A stretch of DNA of 64,000 nucleotides from JAJPKK01 sp963844635 (GCA_963844635.1 CAWJPD010000004.1:372001-436000); one strand, 5' to 3'; positions 1-9,711 are shown, counted from the stretch's first letter. Program-made: numbers and translations. Notes: generated by a model not told the origin, from the sequence alone.

Positions 1-74
1 CGCTTTCCGCGAGGTGCCGATTGCGGTGTCACGTCTCCCGTGTCCTGGTCGGCAGGAACGCAAAGGAGCCGGAC

Positions 75-1267
75 ATGGCGCGGACGAATGGCGACGACCT
101 GCCTTTTCTCGTCGCCGGCGGCGGCATCGGCGGTCTTGTCGCCGCCTATGCGCTGGCTCGCAAGGGCTTTTCCGTGCGGGTCTTCGAACAGGCGCCGGAA
201 TTCAAGGAACTCGGCGCCGGCATCCAGCTCGGCCCGAACATCTTTCATGCGATCGAACGCATCGGCCTCAAGGCGGACATGCTTGCCGACGCCTGGGTGC
301 CGCCGCGCCTCGAGATGCGCGACGCGCTTTCGGGAGCTGAGATCACGACGATCCCGCTCGGCGAGCCGTTCCAGAAACGCTTTGGCCAGCCTTATGCGGT
401 GACGCACCGCGCCGACATTCACGGCGTCTATCTGCGCGCCTGCCAGGGCAACGATCTCGTTTGGCTGGAGAACAATCGCAAAGTCGTCGACTTCACCGAC
501 CACGGCGACGGCGTCTCGCGTCCGGCTCGAAGACGGCGACGAGGTGCGCGGGCGTGCGCTCATCGGCTGCGACGGCATGTGGTCGCGCGTGCGCGGCCGT
601 GATCATCGGCGACGGCGCCCCGCGCGTATCAGGCCATATCGCCTACCGCGCGGTGCTCAAGCGCGCCGAGGTGCCGGAAGACCTGTGGCGTCCCGACGTC
701 GTGCTGTGGGCCGGGCCGAAGACGCACTTCGTGCATTATCCGCTGCGCCGCGGCGAGCTCTACAACCTCGTCGCGGTGTTTCATTCCGACCGCTACGTCG
801 AAGGCTGGAACGCCGTCGGCGATCGCCGACGGAGCTATGGAAGCGCTTCAATGGCCAGCGTCCGGAAGTGCTGCGGCTCCTCGAACGCATCGAAACCTGG
901 CGGATGTGGGTGCTGTGCGACCGCGAGCCGGTGAAGGACTGGTCGAAGGGCCGCGTCACGCTGCTCGGCGATGCCGCCCATCCGATGCTGCAATACCTCG
1001 CCCAGGGCGCCTGCATGGCGAGCGAAGACGCGGTGTGCGCTCGCGGAAAAGGTGGCGGCGATGCCCGCACGACATTCCCGCGCGCCTTCAAGGCCTACGA
1101 GCAGCAGCGCTATCTGCGCACCGGCCGGGTGCAGATCATGGCGCGCGTCTATGGCGAGTTCTACCATGCCGCCGGTGTTACCGCGGAGCTGCGCTACCAG
1201 GCGCTCCACGGCCGCACGCCGGACCAAGGCCTATGACGGCATGGCCTGGCTTTACGGCACGACCTGA
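75..1267 (+). pseudogene. FAD-dependent aromatic hydroxylase, 3-hydroxybenzoate 6-hydroxylase-like, broken frame
   Basis: A flavoprotein monooxygenase that would hydroxylate an aromatic acid using NAD(P)H and O2. The ATG follows a good ribosome site (AAGGAG at 63-68). The product opens with a Rossmann FAD motif (GGGIGGL near residue 13). The second FAD motif GDAAHPMLQYLAQGACMA lies near 970-1020 and resembles 3-hydroxybenzoate 6-hydroxylases. Homology continues to the end but jumps between all three frames: near 520, near 600, near 825, near 1040 and near 1225. It is either a pseudogene or a good gene with several indel errors; the number of breaks, about five, is higher than in any neighbour. 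The substrate is inferred from motif resemblance only. Confidence 0.7.
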
Positions 1268-1515
1268 ACGTCAGCGCGGTCGGCGTCGCCGCCGCAACCG
1301 AGATGACCAGCTGCATTACGGCGCTTTCGGGATTTCCGAAACGCGCCATGGCAACTTTTGCCCCTCAATGACTGATTCATGAACCGATTTATGGCCGCGC
1401 CCAGTCGCTCACGGCCGCGAGCAGCCCCAGCACCGGCGACAAAACGCGAGCACCCGGGAACTTATTGGAGAGCATCCGATTAGGCGAGTGAAGTCGGGTT
1501 CCCAGGAGCAACGCC

Positions 1516-2028
1516 ATGAAATCCATTGACGAACTCTTCTACGCTCACCTGCAAGACATTTATTATGCCGAGAAGCAGTTGCTGAAGGCGCTGACGAAAC
1601 TCGCGAAGAAAAGCGCGAACGAAAAGCTCGCCGAAGCCTTCACCAACCATCGCGACGAAACCGAGGGACAGGTCGAACGCCTGGAGAAGGTGTTCGAAAT
1701 GATCGACAAAAAGCCGCGCGCCAAGAAGTGCGAAGCAATTCTCGGCATCATCGCCGAGGGCGAAGAAGTGATCGAAGAGGTCGATGACAAGGCTGTGCGC
1801 GACGCCGGCATCCTGGCCGCGGCCCAGGCGGCAGAGCATTACGAGATTGCTCGCTACGGCACGCTGATCGCCTGGGCCGGCGTTATGGGCCTCGACGATG
1901 CCGTGCCGCTGCTGAATGAAACGCTCGAAGAGGAAAAGAAGGCTGACGAGTTGCTGGCCACGCTCGCCGAGGACGGGATCAATGAAGAAGCCGCCGAGCA
2001 GTCGAAGGAGCCAGCCGAGCAGGATTGA
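1516..2028 (+). CDS. YciE-type ferritin-like protein (DUF892)
   Basis: A 170-residue all-alpha protein of the YciE/YciF family, a ferritin-like four-helix fold. Such proteins are usually stress-induced and of uncertain function. The start MKSIDELFYAHLQDIYYAEKQ is the typical family opening. Conserved acidic and histidine residues (E in AEKQ, E and H in NHRDE, AEHYE near residue 115) fit a di-metal four-helix bundle. The tail after residue 155 is acidic and probably disordered. The next gene encodes a very basic protein 66 bp downstream and may be co-transcribed. The family call is firm; metal binding and stress role are inferred. Confidence 0.85.
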   Translation: MKSIDELFYAHLQDIYYAEKQLLKALTKLAKKSANEKLAEAFTNHRDETEGQVERLEKVFEMIDKKPRAKKCEAILGIIAEGEEVIEEVDDKAVRDAGILAAAQAAEHYEIARYGTLIAWAGVMGLDDAVPLLNETLEEEKKADELLATLAEDGINEEAAEQSKEPAEQD

Positions 2029-2094
2029 CGGCGCTGAACACCCGCCAGCTCCAGCGCATCGCACCCTCGAAGAAGATGAAAGTGAGGAAATGCC

Positions 2095-2667
2095 ATGGCC
2101 AAGACGACCACCAGCCGGCGCAAGACCACCGGACGTGTCATGCACGAGTTCAAGCATGGCGAACTCAAGAGTGGACGGGGCGGAAAGGGTGGCAAGGTCA
2201 AAAGCCGCCGCCAGGCGATCGCGATCGCATTGAAGGAGTCGGGTGCGTCTAAATATGCGAGCAGCCGCGAGAACAAGAAGAACCTTGCCAAATCCAAACG
2301 GAAGGAAGCGAGCGGCCGCACCTATCAGCAAGAGGCAGAGGGCAAGTCTCACGTCGGCGCGCGCGGACGCAAGGCAAGCAGCAAGACCACGCGCGGCAAG
2401 ACGACGAAGTCGTCGTCACGGACCAAGTCCAGTCCCGCAAGAACGCGCTCCAAGACTACCGGCGGACGCACCCGTTCGTCGAGCACGCGCTCCAAGAGTG
2501 CCGGCGGGCGTTCCCGCGCGTCGAGCACGCGCTCCAAGAGCCCTGGCGGGCGTTCCCGCGCGAGCACACGCTCGAATCGGTCAAGCAGTCGATCGCCCGC
2601 CGGGTCGCGCGGGTCGCGTTCACATTCCCGCACCAAATCGAGAAAGGCCGCTGCAGCGCGCGCCTGA
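2095..2667 (+). CDS. DUF6496-like N-terminal domain fused to an SR/TK-rich basic tail
   Basis: A 190-residue, extremely basic protein. Residues 1-50 (KTTGRVMHEFKHGELKSG, then KVKSRRQAIAIALKESG) match the short DUF6496 module, common in rhizobia and often next to YciE-like genes as here. From about residue 90 on, almost every residue is R, S, K, T, G or A. This tail contains three 14-residue copies of RSKTTGGRTRSSST-type sequence. It looks like a bacterial histone-H1-like nucleic-acid binding tail. No signal peptide or membrane segment is visible. Nucleic-acid binding is inference from composition. Confidence 0.8.
   Translation: MAKTTTSRRKTTGRVMHEFKHGELKSGRGGKGGKVKSRRQAIAIALKESGASKYASSRENKKNLAKSKRKEASGRTYQQEAEGKSHVGARGRKASSKTTRGKTTKSSSRTKSSPARTRSKTTGGRTRSSSTRSKSAGGRSRASSTRSKSPGGRSRASTRSNRSSSRSPAGSRGSRSHSRTKSRKAAAARA
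2446..2571 (+). repeat. 42-bp tandem repeat, three copies, inside the basic protein gene
   Basis: Units begin CGCTCCAAGA at 2446, 2488 and 2530, exactly 42 bp apart, so each adds 14 residues in frame. The third unit is shortened by one codon. The codon-level similarity points to recent slippage expansion of an SR-rich tail. Confidence 0.85.
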
Positions 2668-2948
2668 CGCCGACCTTGGCCAAGCTTGCTGGCTCAAACG
2701 CCCGGGTAGAGGTGAGAAGGGGATACCGGTCAAACATCGAGGCTGTTTTCTCGCATGCCCTGGGCTATACGCGCGGGAACGCATTTTCTTGGGGTTGATT
2801 CGCCGGCGCGACATTTTGCGGCGACGGCATGTTGATTGTCTTTCCCACTGCGTTTTGACTGTCTTCGCCAGGGGAGCCGATTGATTGGTCTTCGCCGCGC
2901 GACACGTTGACTGCGTTCCGCAGAATTTACTTCGGCACAGGGGCTGGC

Positions 2949-4121
2949 ATGACCGACCTCACTCACAAATCCTCGCTCGGGACCGGACTGGCATCTGGCC
3001 ATCACGGCTCGCCATCCTTTGCCACATCCCTCTTGCTGGTTGCCGCGGCTTCCGCAGTCGGATTGTTTGCCCGCGACACGCCGCGGCGACGCCAGCGAGC
3101 GCCTTCCGCAACGATCGGCGGTTCTCCGAGCCGACGAGAGCCGCTTGCGGTTCACTTCAAGCGCGCGCAGGAGCGCGGCCGCGGACGTCGGGCGGCGTCC
3201 CCCCATGAGATTCCATGGAAAGGATGGATCGATATCTTCTGGCGTACCGTCAACCAGACCTCGGACGACCGGCTGCTCGCGATTGCGGCCGGCGTCGTAT
3301 TCTATGGGCTGTTGGCGCTGTTTCCGGCAGTCACCGCTTTGGTGTCCTTTTATGGACTGTTTGCGAGTCCAGCGACCATCAATGATCATCTCGACTTCCT
3401 CGCCAGCGTGATGCCGGCCGACGCCTATTCGATCGTTCAGGACCAGATCGCCCGCGTCGTCGCCAAAGGCGATTTCAAGCTTGGGCTGAGCTTCGCCATC
3501 GGCATCGCTTTCGCGCTGTGGACCGCCAATGCCGGCATGAAGGCGCTGATGGACGCACTCAACGTCGTCTACGAGGAAAGCGAGAAGCGCAGCTTCATCC
3601 GCTTGAACCTGGTGTCGCTTGTCTACACCCTGACTGGAATCATCGCGCTCCTGATCGCGGTCGGCGCCGTTGTCGTCACCCCGCTGGTGCTGGCGCGCGC
3701 CGGCTTTGGCGGATCGACCGAAACGATCATTCGGCTTGCGCGCTGGCCGGCGCTCATGCTGCCGATGCTGCTCGGCCTTTCAATTCTTTACCGCTACGGT
3801 CCGAGCCGCCGGGAGGCGAAATGGAAATGGATCAGCGTCGGCGCCGTGTTTGCGACGCTCACCTGGTTCGCCGGCTCGGCGCTGCTGTCCTGGTACTTCG
3901 CCAATTTCGCCAATTACGATGCGACCTATGGCTCGCTCGGCGCGGCAATCGGAACCATGATGTGGATGTGGATGTCCGCTATTGTCATCCTGCTCGGCGC
4001 GGAACTGAATTCCGAGATCGAGCACCAGACCGCGCGCGACACCACGATCGGACACGAGAAACCGCTCGGGGCGCGCGGCGCCACCATGGCCGACACGGTC
4101 GGGCGGGCGCAGACCACTTGA
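2949..4121 (+). CDS. YihY/BrkB family inner-membrane protein
   Basis: A 390-residue membrane protein of the YihY/BrkB family, sometimes mis-annotated as ribonuclease BN; its transport or virulence role is not settled. After an unusually long basic N-terminal part (about 95 residues including one hydrophobic stretch), the family core begins with DRLLAIAAGVVFYGLLALFP. The core has six hydrophobic segments, the conserved WTANAGMKALMDALNVVYEE loop and a GSLGAAIGTMMWMWMSAIVILLGAELNSE-type final segment. The ATG at 2949 was chosen over one 14 codons upstream because the extra residues are not family-like. Substrate unknown. Confidence 0.85.
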   Translation: MTDLTHKSSLGTGLASGHHGSPSFATSLLLVAAASAVGLFARDTPRRRQRAPSATIGGSPSRREPLAVHFKRAQERGRGRRAASPHEIPWKGWIDIFWRTVNQTSDDRLLAIAAGVVFYGLLALFPAVTALVSFYGLFASPATINDHLDFLASVMPADAYSIVQDQIARVVAKGDFKLGLSFAIGIAFALWTANAGMKALMDALNVVYEESEKRSFIRLNLVSLVYTLTGIIALLIAVGAVVVTPLVLARAGFGGSTETIIRLARWPALMLPMLLGLSILYRYGPSRREAKWKWISVGAVFATLTWFAGSALLSWYFANFANYDATYGSLGAAIGTMMWMWMSAIVILLGAELNSEIEHQTARDTTIGHEKPLGARGATMADTVGRAQTT

Positions 4122-4128
4122 CCTAATT

Positions 4129-4314
4129 GCTCCCTCGCGGAACGCAGCGGACCGGGGAAGGGGAGGGGGACAAGCGTTGCGCGCGACACCTCAATCCTCG
4201 CGAAGCGGGGGAGGGGCACCGCGCGTAGCGCGGTGGAGGGGCTTTATGTCGCGGCGCCCCCTCCCGGCTCACTTCGTCGCTGACCTCCTCCGCACGCGGG
4301 GGAGGAAAAAGGTC
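4129..4314. repeat. Dispersed G-rich palindromic repeat (GGGGGAGG family), copy 1
   Basis: Contains CCCTCGCGGAACGCAGCGG, then GGGGGAGGGG, ACCGCGCGTAGCGCGGTGG and a closing GCACGCGGGGGAGGA. The same modules recur near 39812, 42420 and 59177 in both orientations. It is non-coding and sits just before the dehydratase start. Confidence 0.7.
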
Positions 4315-4329
4315 AAAGGGACGGGCGAC

Positions 4330-6111
4330 ATGACACAACCGCGCCTGCGTTCGCAGCTTTGGTTCGACAACGAGAACAATCCCGGCATGACGGCGCTCTA
4401 TCTCGAGCGTTATTTGAATTACGGCCTGTCCCGGGACGAGTTGACGAGCGGCAGGCCGATCATCGGTATCGCCCAGACCGGCTCCGATCTCGCGCCCTGC
4501 AACCGCCATCACATCGAGCTCGCCCGGCGCGTCCGCGATGGCATCCGTGACGCCGGCGGGATCGCCTTCGAGTTCCCGGTGCACCCGATCCAGGAGACCG
4601 GGAAACGGCCGACGGCGGCGCTCGACCGCAACCTCGCCTATCTCGGCCTCGTCGAGGTGCTGTTCGGATATCCGCTGGACGGCGTCGTTCTGACGACCGG
4701 ATGCGACAAGACGACGCCGGCCGCGATCATGGCGGCGGCGACCGTCAACCTTCCCGCAATCGTACTCTCTGGCGGCCCGATGCTGAACGGCTGGCGAAAC
4801 GGCGAGCGCATCGGCTCCGGTACCGTGATTTGGCAGGCGCGCGAGGCGCACGCGGCAGGCCGCATCGACTACCGGGAATTCATCGACATTGTCGCTGCCT
4901 CTGCGCCGTCGATCGGGCACTGCAACACGATGGGGACTGCGTCGACGATGAACGCGCTCGCGGAAGCGCTCGGCATGTCGCTGCCCGGCTGCGCGGCCAT
5001 CCCGGCGCCTTATCGCGAGCGCGGGCAGATCGCCTACGAGACCGGGTTGCGCGCGGTCGCGCTGGTGCACGAGGACCTTAAGCCGTGCGATATCCTCACC
5101 CGCAAATCGTTCGAAAACGCCATCGTCGCCTGCTCGGCGATCGGAGGGTCGACCAATGCGCCGATCCACCTGAATGCGATCGCGCGTCACGTCGGGATCG
5201 AACTCACGGTCGATGACTGGGAGCGGATCGGACATCACATTCCGCTGCTGGTCGACATGCAGCCGGCCGGCAAATTTTTGGGCGAGGATTACTTCCGCGC
5301 CGGCGGCCTGCCGGCGGTGCTGCGCGAGCTGGTGGCGGCGGGGGTGATTCACGCCGACGCACTGACCGTGAACGGACGCACCTTGGGCGAAAACATCGCG
5401 CACGCGAAGCGCGAAGACCCGGAAGTGATCCGCGCCTACGACCAGCCCCTCAAGCGCGATGCGGGATTCAAGGTGCTGCGCGGCAACCTGTTCGACAGCG
5501 CGATCATGAAGACGAGCGTGATCTCCGACGCCTTCCGCGCACGGTATCTGTCGAATCCGTCCGATCCTGACGCCTTCGAAGGGCCGTGCGTCGTGTTTGA
5601 CGGCCCGGAGGACTATCACGCCCGCATCGATGACCCGAAACTCGGCATCGACGAGCACACATTGCTGGTGATCCGCGGCACCGGCCCGATCGGCTATCCG
5701 GGATCGGCCGAAGTGGTGAACATGCAGCCGCCGGCCGCGCTGATTCAACGCGGGATTCTGTCATTGCCCTGCATCGGTGACGGCCGCCAGAGCGGGACAT
5801 CGGCTTCGCCGTCAATTCTCAACGCCTCGCCGGAAGCAGCGGTCGGTGGTGGCCTCGCCTTGCTGCGCAGCGGCGACCGCATTCGCATCGACCTGAAGGC
5901 CGGCACCGCCGATATGCTCGTGTCCGACATGGAACTTGCGCGCCGCCGCGTGGAGCTGGAGAAGGCGCCCTTTCGCATTCCGCCAAGCCAGACTCCCTGG
6001 CAAGAAATCCAGCGCGGCATGGTTTCCCAGCTTGCCGACGGCATGGTGCTCAAACCGGCGATAAAGTATCAGCGCGTCGCGCAAAAATTCGTCCCGCGCG
6101 ACAGCCATTGA
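4330..6111 (+). CDS. IlvD/Edd family dehydratase, sugar-acid (L-arabinonate / D-xylonate) type
   Basis: A 593-residue iron-sulfur dehydratase that removes water from a sugar acid, giving a 2-keto-3-deoxy acid in the cytoplasm. The start MTQPRLRSQLWFDNENNPGM is typical of pentonate dehydratases rather than of biosynthetic IlvD. Three cysteines with the family spacing are visible: C57 (SDLAPCNRHH), C125 (TGCDKT) and C198 (GHCNTMG); they would hold a [2Fe-2S] cluster with the Mg site. The C-terminal half contains IRGTGPIGYPGSAEVVNM and CIGDGRQSGTSASPSI, the usual swivelling-domain motifs. No sugar-catabolic partner gene lies next to it, so the exact substrate is open. Confidence 0.88.
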   Translation: MTQPRLRSQLWFDNENNPGMTALYLERYLNYGLSRDELTSGRPIIGIAQTGSDLAPCNRHHIELARRVRDGIRDAGGIAFEFPVHPIQETGKRPTAALDRNLAYLGLVEVLFGYPLDGVVLTTGCDKTTPAAIMAAATVNLPAIVLSGGPMLNGWRNGERIGSGTVIWQAREAHAAGRIDYREFIDIVAASAPSIGHCNTMGTASTMNALAEALGMSLPGCAAIPAPYRERGQIAYETGLRAVALVHEDLKPCDILTRKSFENAIVACSAIGGSTNAPIHLNAIARHVGIELTVDDWERIGHHIPLLVDMQPAGKFLGEDYFRAGGLPAVLRELVAAGVIHADALTVNGRTLGENIAHAKREDPEVIRAYDQPLKRDAGFKVLRGNLFDSAIMKTSVISDAFRARYLSNPSDPDAFEGPCVVFDGPEDYHARIDDPKLGIDEHTLLVIRGTGPIGYPGSAEVVNMQPPAALIQRGILSLPCIGDGRQSGTSASPSILNASPEAAVGGGLALLRSGDRIRIDLKAGTADMLVSDMELARRRVELEKAPFRIPPSQTPWQEIQRGMVSQLADGMVLKPAIKYQRVAQKFVPRDSH

Positions 6112-6121
6112 CCGGGACTTC

Positions 6122-6283
6122 GTAGGGTGGGTTAGCGCCCGTCCACGGCGTGTCAATGACACCCTGCCGCGCCGGGCGCGTAACCCACCACCTGAATTCG
6201 TGTTAAGAAAGTTGGTGGGTTACGCGGCTCGTGCTGTGCCGGGCTGATGGTTGCTCCGCGCAGCGCCGCTAACCCACCCTAAG
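6122..6283. repeat. Inverted repeat of the GGGTGGGTTAGC type
   Basis: GTAGGGTGGGTTAGC at 6122-6136 is mirrored by GCTAACCCACCCTAA at 6268-6282, with an inner pair (GTAACCCACCA and TGGTGGGTTAC) between. The stem could fold in RNA and lies between the dehydratase end and a convergent gene, so it may act as a transcription barrier. A related copy is at 16276. Confidence 0.75.
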
Positions 6284-6302
6284 ACCACACGCGCAACTCC
6301 AT

Positions 6303-6722
6303 CTACTCGATCCACTCGACCGATCCCTGCACCCACCTGGCCTTGAGCTTGGCGCTCTTGCGGATCAGTTCGTCGATGGCGCCGACCGGCCGCTTGTCCG
6401 GGTTCGCTTTGCAAAAACTCTGCACCAAATTGAGCACAATCGCTTCATCGATCATGCTCATGTCAAGGTGTTTGGCGTCGGCTTCGAGCATGGCGATGTT
6501 CGCGGCACTGACATAGCCCTGCGCCCATGCATAGAGCATGACGTTCACCGGGTTGCTCAGTCCCTCCGTTGGATTGAGGTCAGCTGCCAGACGCGCGCAG
6601 CTTGTCGTGCCGATACCCTGGGTGACCAGCGCTTCGGCTGCGATCACTCCCGACGGCAACGGGGCGATCGTGCAGAGCCCGACCGCCAGGCCCGTCATCA
6701 TGCAAAGCCGCTTGTTGATCAT
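6303..6722 (-). CDS. Small secreted protein, function unknown
   Basis: About 139 residues from the chosen ATG. The first 28 residues (MINKRLCMMTGLAVGLCTIAP onward) form a signal peptide with a likely cleavage at VIAAEA. The mature part is mostly helical with two cysteines (TTSCARLAADL and VQSFCKANP), which could form a disulfide. The YAWAQGYVSAAN stretch and the closing CKANPDKRPVGAIDEL resemble small periplasmic Rap1a/HdeA-like proteins, but the match is too weak to name it. An alternative start lies 12 codons upstream. It is transcribed away from the YciI gene next door. Confidence 0.6.
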   Translation of the reverse strand: MINKRLCMMTGLAVGLCTIAPLPSGVIAAEALVTQGIGTTSCARLAADLNPTEGLSNPVNVMLYAWAQGYVSAANIAMLEADAKHLDMSMIDEAIVLNLVQSFCKANPDKRPVGAIDELIRKSAKLKARWVQGSVEWIE

Positions 6723-6788
6723 CCGGAGATCCCTGGCAAAAGGAGGTACGAACCTCACGACCGGCGACGACGAGCCAAACGGAATGTG

Positions 6789-7073
6789 TCAGCGCTTTTT
6801 GTTGTAATAATGGACGTCCACGGACTGCCACACGTCATTGATGTGATAGGGATCGCTGTTGATAAAAGCGTCGACGGCGGCCCGGTTTTCCGCTTCCAGG
6901 ATGAACAGGCTGCCGACCGGGGTTTCGCCGTCCTCCGCGACCAGGGTTCCTGCCGTCGTGACATGGACCTGATGATCGCCCGCCTCGTCGAGATGAATGC
7001 GATGGACGCGATAGTGTTTCGCGCGCGTCTCAAGCGCATTCGGCCGGTCGACGGCATGGATGACAAAGTGCAT
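6789..7073 (-). CDS. YciI-like protein (YCII domain)
   Basis: A 94-residue protein of the YCII fold, a ferredoxin-like dimeric alpha-beta protein related to muconolactone isomerase-type enzymes. The start MHFVIHAVDRPNALETR is typical and follows a GGGAGG ribosome site. The conserved pocket residues are seen as H in YRVHRIHLDE and D in NSDPYH. The C-terminus ends NDVWQSVDVHYYNKKR. It lies divergent to the acyl-CoA dehydrogenase, so a shared regulatory region is possible. Catalytic role is not established for most family members. Confidence 0.85.
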   Translation of the reverse strand: MHFVIHAVDRPNALETRAKHYRVHRIHLDEAGDHQVHVTTAGTLVAEDGETPVGSLFILEAENRAAVDAFINSDPYHINDVWQSVDVHYYNKKR

Positions 7074-7173
7074 GGGCTTGCCTCCCTGCGCGGGCCTTTG
7101 GACCCGCGAAGCAGCGTATGCCATTGTCGTTCGGCCGCAAGGGCCGCCGCACGCGCACGGTGAAGGACACCGC

Positions 7174-8458
7174 ATGCCACCTGATTATCCCTCCTACACC
7201 ATGCAGATGACGCCGCGGTCACAGGAGACTCACGGCACGCGTCGCGGCGTTCATGGAAACGCATGTCTATCCCGCCGAGACCGTGTTCGCCCGCGAAATC
7301 GCAGCCGCCCAGAATCGATGGGCGGAGCCGCCGATCATGGCCGAGCTCAAGGCACTGGCGAAGGCAGCCGGACTGTGGAACCTGTTCCTGCCAAAAGCCT
7401 ACGATCCCGACGCACTCAGCAATCTCGAATACGCACCGCTGTGCGAGATCATGGGACGCTCGCCGATCGGGGCCGAGCCGTTCAACTGCTCGGCGCCGGA
7501 CACCGGCAATATGGAGACCCTGATCCGCTACGGCACGGACGCGCAGAAGCAGCGATGGCTGGAGCCTCTGCTCGCCGGCGAAATCCGATCATGCTTTGCA
7601 ATGACCGAGCCGGCCGTCGCCTCCTCGGACGCGACCAACATCCGGGCAGAGATCCGGCGCGACGGCGACGACTACGTCATCAACGGGCGCAAATGGTGGA
7701 CCTCCGGCGCGATGGACCGCCGTTGCAAGATCGCGATCGTGATGGGCATGACGGATGCGGACGCGGAAGCGCACCGGCGCCAGTCCATGATCCTGGTCCC
7801 GCTCGACATCCCGGGCGTCAAGGCCATCCGCGCGCTCAGCGTGTTCGGCTATGACGATGCGCCCCACGGGCATGCCGAACTCGCGTTCGAAAACGTCCGC
7901 GTGCCCGCGGAGAACCTGCTTCTCGGTGAAGGACGCGGCTTTGAGATCGCGCAAGGGCGACTTGGTCCCGGCCGCATTCATCATTGCATGCGGCTGATCG
8001 GCGTTGCCGAACGCGCGCTGGAAACCATGTGCCGCCGCGCGCTCGACCGCACCACCTTCAGCCGCCGGATCGCCGACCACGGCGTGACGCGCCACCTCAT
8101 CGCGCAATCGCGCATCGAGATCGACCAGGCGCGGCTGCTGACGCTGCACGCCGCCCACATCATGGATACGGTCGGCAACAAGGCGGCGCGGGCGGAGATC
8201 GCGATGATCAAGGTGGTGGCGCCAAACATGGCGCAACAGGTGCTCGACCGCGCCATTCAGGTTTGCGGCGGGGCCGGGGTCAGCCAGGACTTTCACCTGG
8301 CGCAGGCTTTCGCGCATACGCGCGCGCTGCGATTCGCCGATGGGCCGGACGAGGTCCACCGCGAAACCGTCGCCAAGATCGAGTTGCGCAAGTATTCCAG
8401 TTGCGACGCTCGCCCATTGTCATCGCCCGGCTTGACCGGGCGATCCAGTACTCCGTGA
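7174..8458 (+). CDS. Acyl-CoA dehydrogenase family protein, one N-terminal frame change
   Basis: A flavoenzyme that introduces a trans-2 double bond into an acyl-CoA and passes electrons to ETF. The body from 7253 (METHVYPAE) is intact: CFAMTEPAVASSDATN (FAD and substrate loop), KWWTSGAMD, GRGFEIAQGRLGPGRIHHCMR, VCGGAGVSQDF and RFADGPDEVHRETVAKIEL. It resembles the ACAD10/11-like group. Upstream the frame is lost: dropping one A near 7229 (GGAGACTC) would join MTPRSQE to LTARVAAFMETHVYP. The ATG at 7174 has AAGGA six bases before it; 7207 is the other candidate. The last 19 residues are read from a dispersed palindromic repeat, so the natural C-terminus may be at ELRKYS. Confidence 0.85.
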
Positions 8459-8562
8459 GATGGGATCGGTAGCGACAAGCAGTCCATCAAGTCGATCTGC
8501 CTGCTGCAGATTGCGACGCCAGTGGTTACTGGGTGGCCCGGTCAAGCCGCGCCACGACAGAC
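8419..8562. repeat. Dispersed palindromic repeat family A, copy 1
   Basis: Outer arms TCATCGCCCGGCTTGACCGG and GGCCCGGTCAAGCCGCGCC with inner CCAGTA / TGGTTACTGG make a long imperfect hairpin. Related copies are at 23877, 37412 and 53903. The left arm is read as the C-terminus of the acyl-CoA dehydrogenase. Confidence 0.8.
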
Positions 8563-8621
8563 AGTAAGTGGGAAAGGGAGTCGAAAACGAAAACACGCCG
8601 TGCCCAATCACCAGTCTGTCG

Positions 8622-9653
8622 TTACAGGAGTGCGACCAGGCCACCGCGCTGGCGCACCAGGCGGCCCGCAAGTTCCAGTTCCAACAGGGCTGTTTGCACC
8701 ACGGCCGGCGGCGCGCCGGACAGGCGGATCAGGTCATCGACACCGACCGGAGTGGGTCCGAGCAGCTGCGTGATGCGCACGCGCATATCGGCAGAGGGCT
8801 CGACCGGCGGCCCGGCTTCCTCCGGCTCTTCGACCGCGCTCGGATCTTGACCGATCATCGGCCGCAACACCTCGATCACGTCCTCTGCTTTCGTGACCAG
8901 CACCGCGCCCTGCTTGATCAGGGCATTGGTCCCTTCGGCGCGGGGATCGAGCGGCGATCCGGGCACCGCAAAGACCTCGCGGTTCTGCTCCAGCGCGAGA
9001 CGCGCCGTGATCAACGAGCCGGATTTGCGGGCGGCCTCGATGATGATGACGCCGAGCGCCAACCCGGAAATCAGGCGATTGCGGCGCGGAAAGTCGCGTC
9101 CGCGCGGCTCCCAGCGCAGTGGCATCTCCGTCAGCGCCGCCCCCGCCAGGATCAACTGATTGAGGAGCGGCACATGCTCGGGCGGGTAAACGTGCTCGTG
9201 GCCTCCGGCGAGCACCGCGACCGTACCGCTTTTGAGGCTTCCCCGATGGGCAGCGGCGTCGATGCCGCGCGCAAGCCCGGACACGATGGCGAATCCCTCA
9301 GCGCCGAGATCGTAGGCAAGCCGCTCGGCGATTTTCATACCAGCGGCCGAAGCGTTGCGAGACCCGACGACCGCCACCATTCGGACTTGCAGCACACTAA
9401 GATTTCCACGAACCGCGAGCAGCGGCGGGGCGTCATCGATGGCCTGCAGGCGGGCCGGATAGGCGGCCTCTCCGAGCGCGACGAATGCGATATCGAGCCG
9501 CGCGGTGTCGGCAATCTCGACTTCCGCTTCCTCGCGCGTGCAGACCCGCATCTGCCGGATTGCGCCGCCACGTCGAGCGAGCGCAGGCAAAGCTTCGAGG
9601 GCGCCCCGCGCGCCGCCATAGGCATTGACCAGCGTGCGAAACGTCCGTGGCCC
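8622..9653 (-). pseudogene. dprA: dprA, 3' part, split by the transposon
   Basis: Most of DprA, the protein that loads RecA on incoming single-stranded DNA during natural transformation. It begins at GPRTFRTLVNAYGG and runs through the Rossmann-like core: VAVVGSRNASAAGM, SGLARGIDAAAHRG, TEMPLRWEPRGRDFPRRNRLIS and PLDPRAEGTNALIKQGA. The C-terminal winged-helix domain (ITQLLGPTPVGVDDLIRLSG) is present. The first 28 codons are 4.2 kb away (13846-13928). Joining the two pieces through one copy of the 8-bp duplication gives 1107 nt, an exact 368-codon reading frame plus stop, so the insertion is the only lesion. An open frame continues from this piece into the transposon but starts inside its terminal repeat and is unlikely to be native. 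Confidence 0.93.
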
Positions 9654-9679
9654 CGGTATTATGGCGCAAGCGCCACAAG
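9654..9679 (+). repeat. Left terminal inverted repeat of the transposon
   Basis: Perfect inverted partner of 13820-13845. Each end is itself hairpin-forming through TGGCGCAAGCGCCA. The outer CGTGGCCC is the target duplication, not part of the end. Confidence 0.92.
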
Positions 9680-9711
9680 CGTTCTGACGGCGGCGCCGCC
9701 ACATTTTCGGC

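Noticed and set aside
2668..2948. Possible small gene or longer N-terminus for the YihY/BrkB protein
   Set aside because: Short frames here have no ribosome site or homology-like pattern; nothing recognisable was found.
4123..5748. 541-codon open frame antisense to the dehydratase
   Set aside because: It has an Arg/Asp/Val-rich composition typical of the reverse strand of a GC-rich gene and no domain; the plus strand is a clear IlvD/Edd enzyme.
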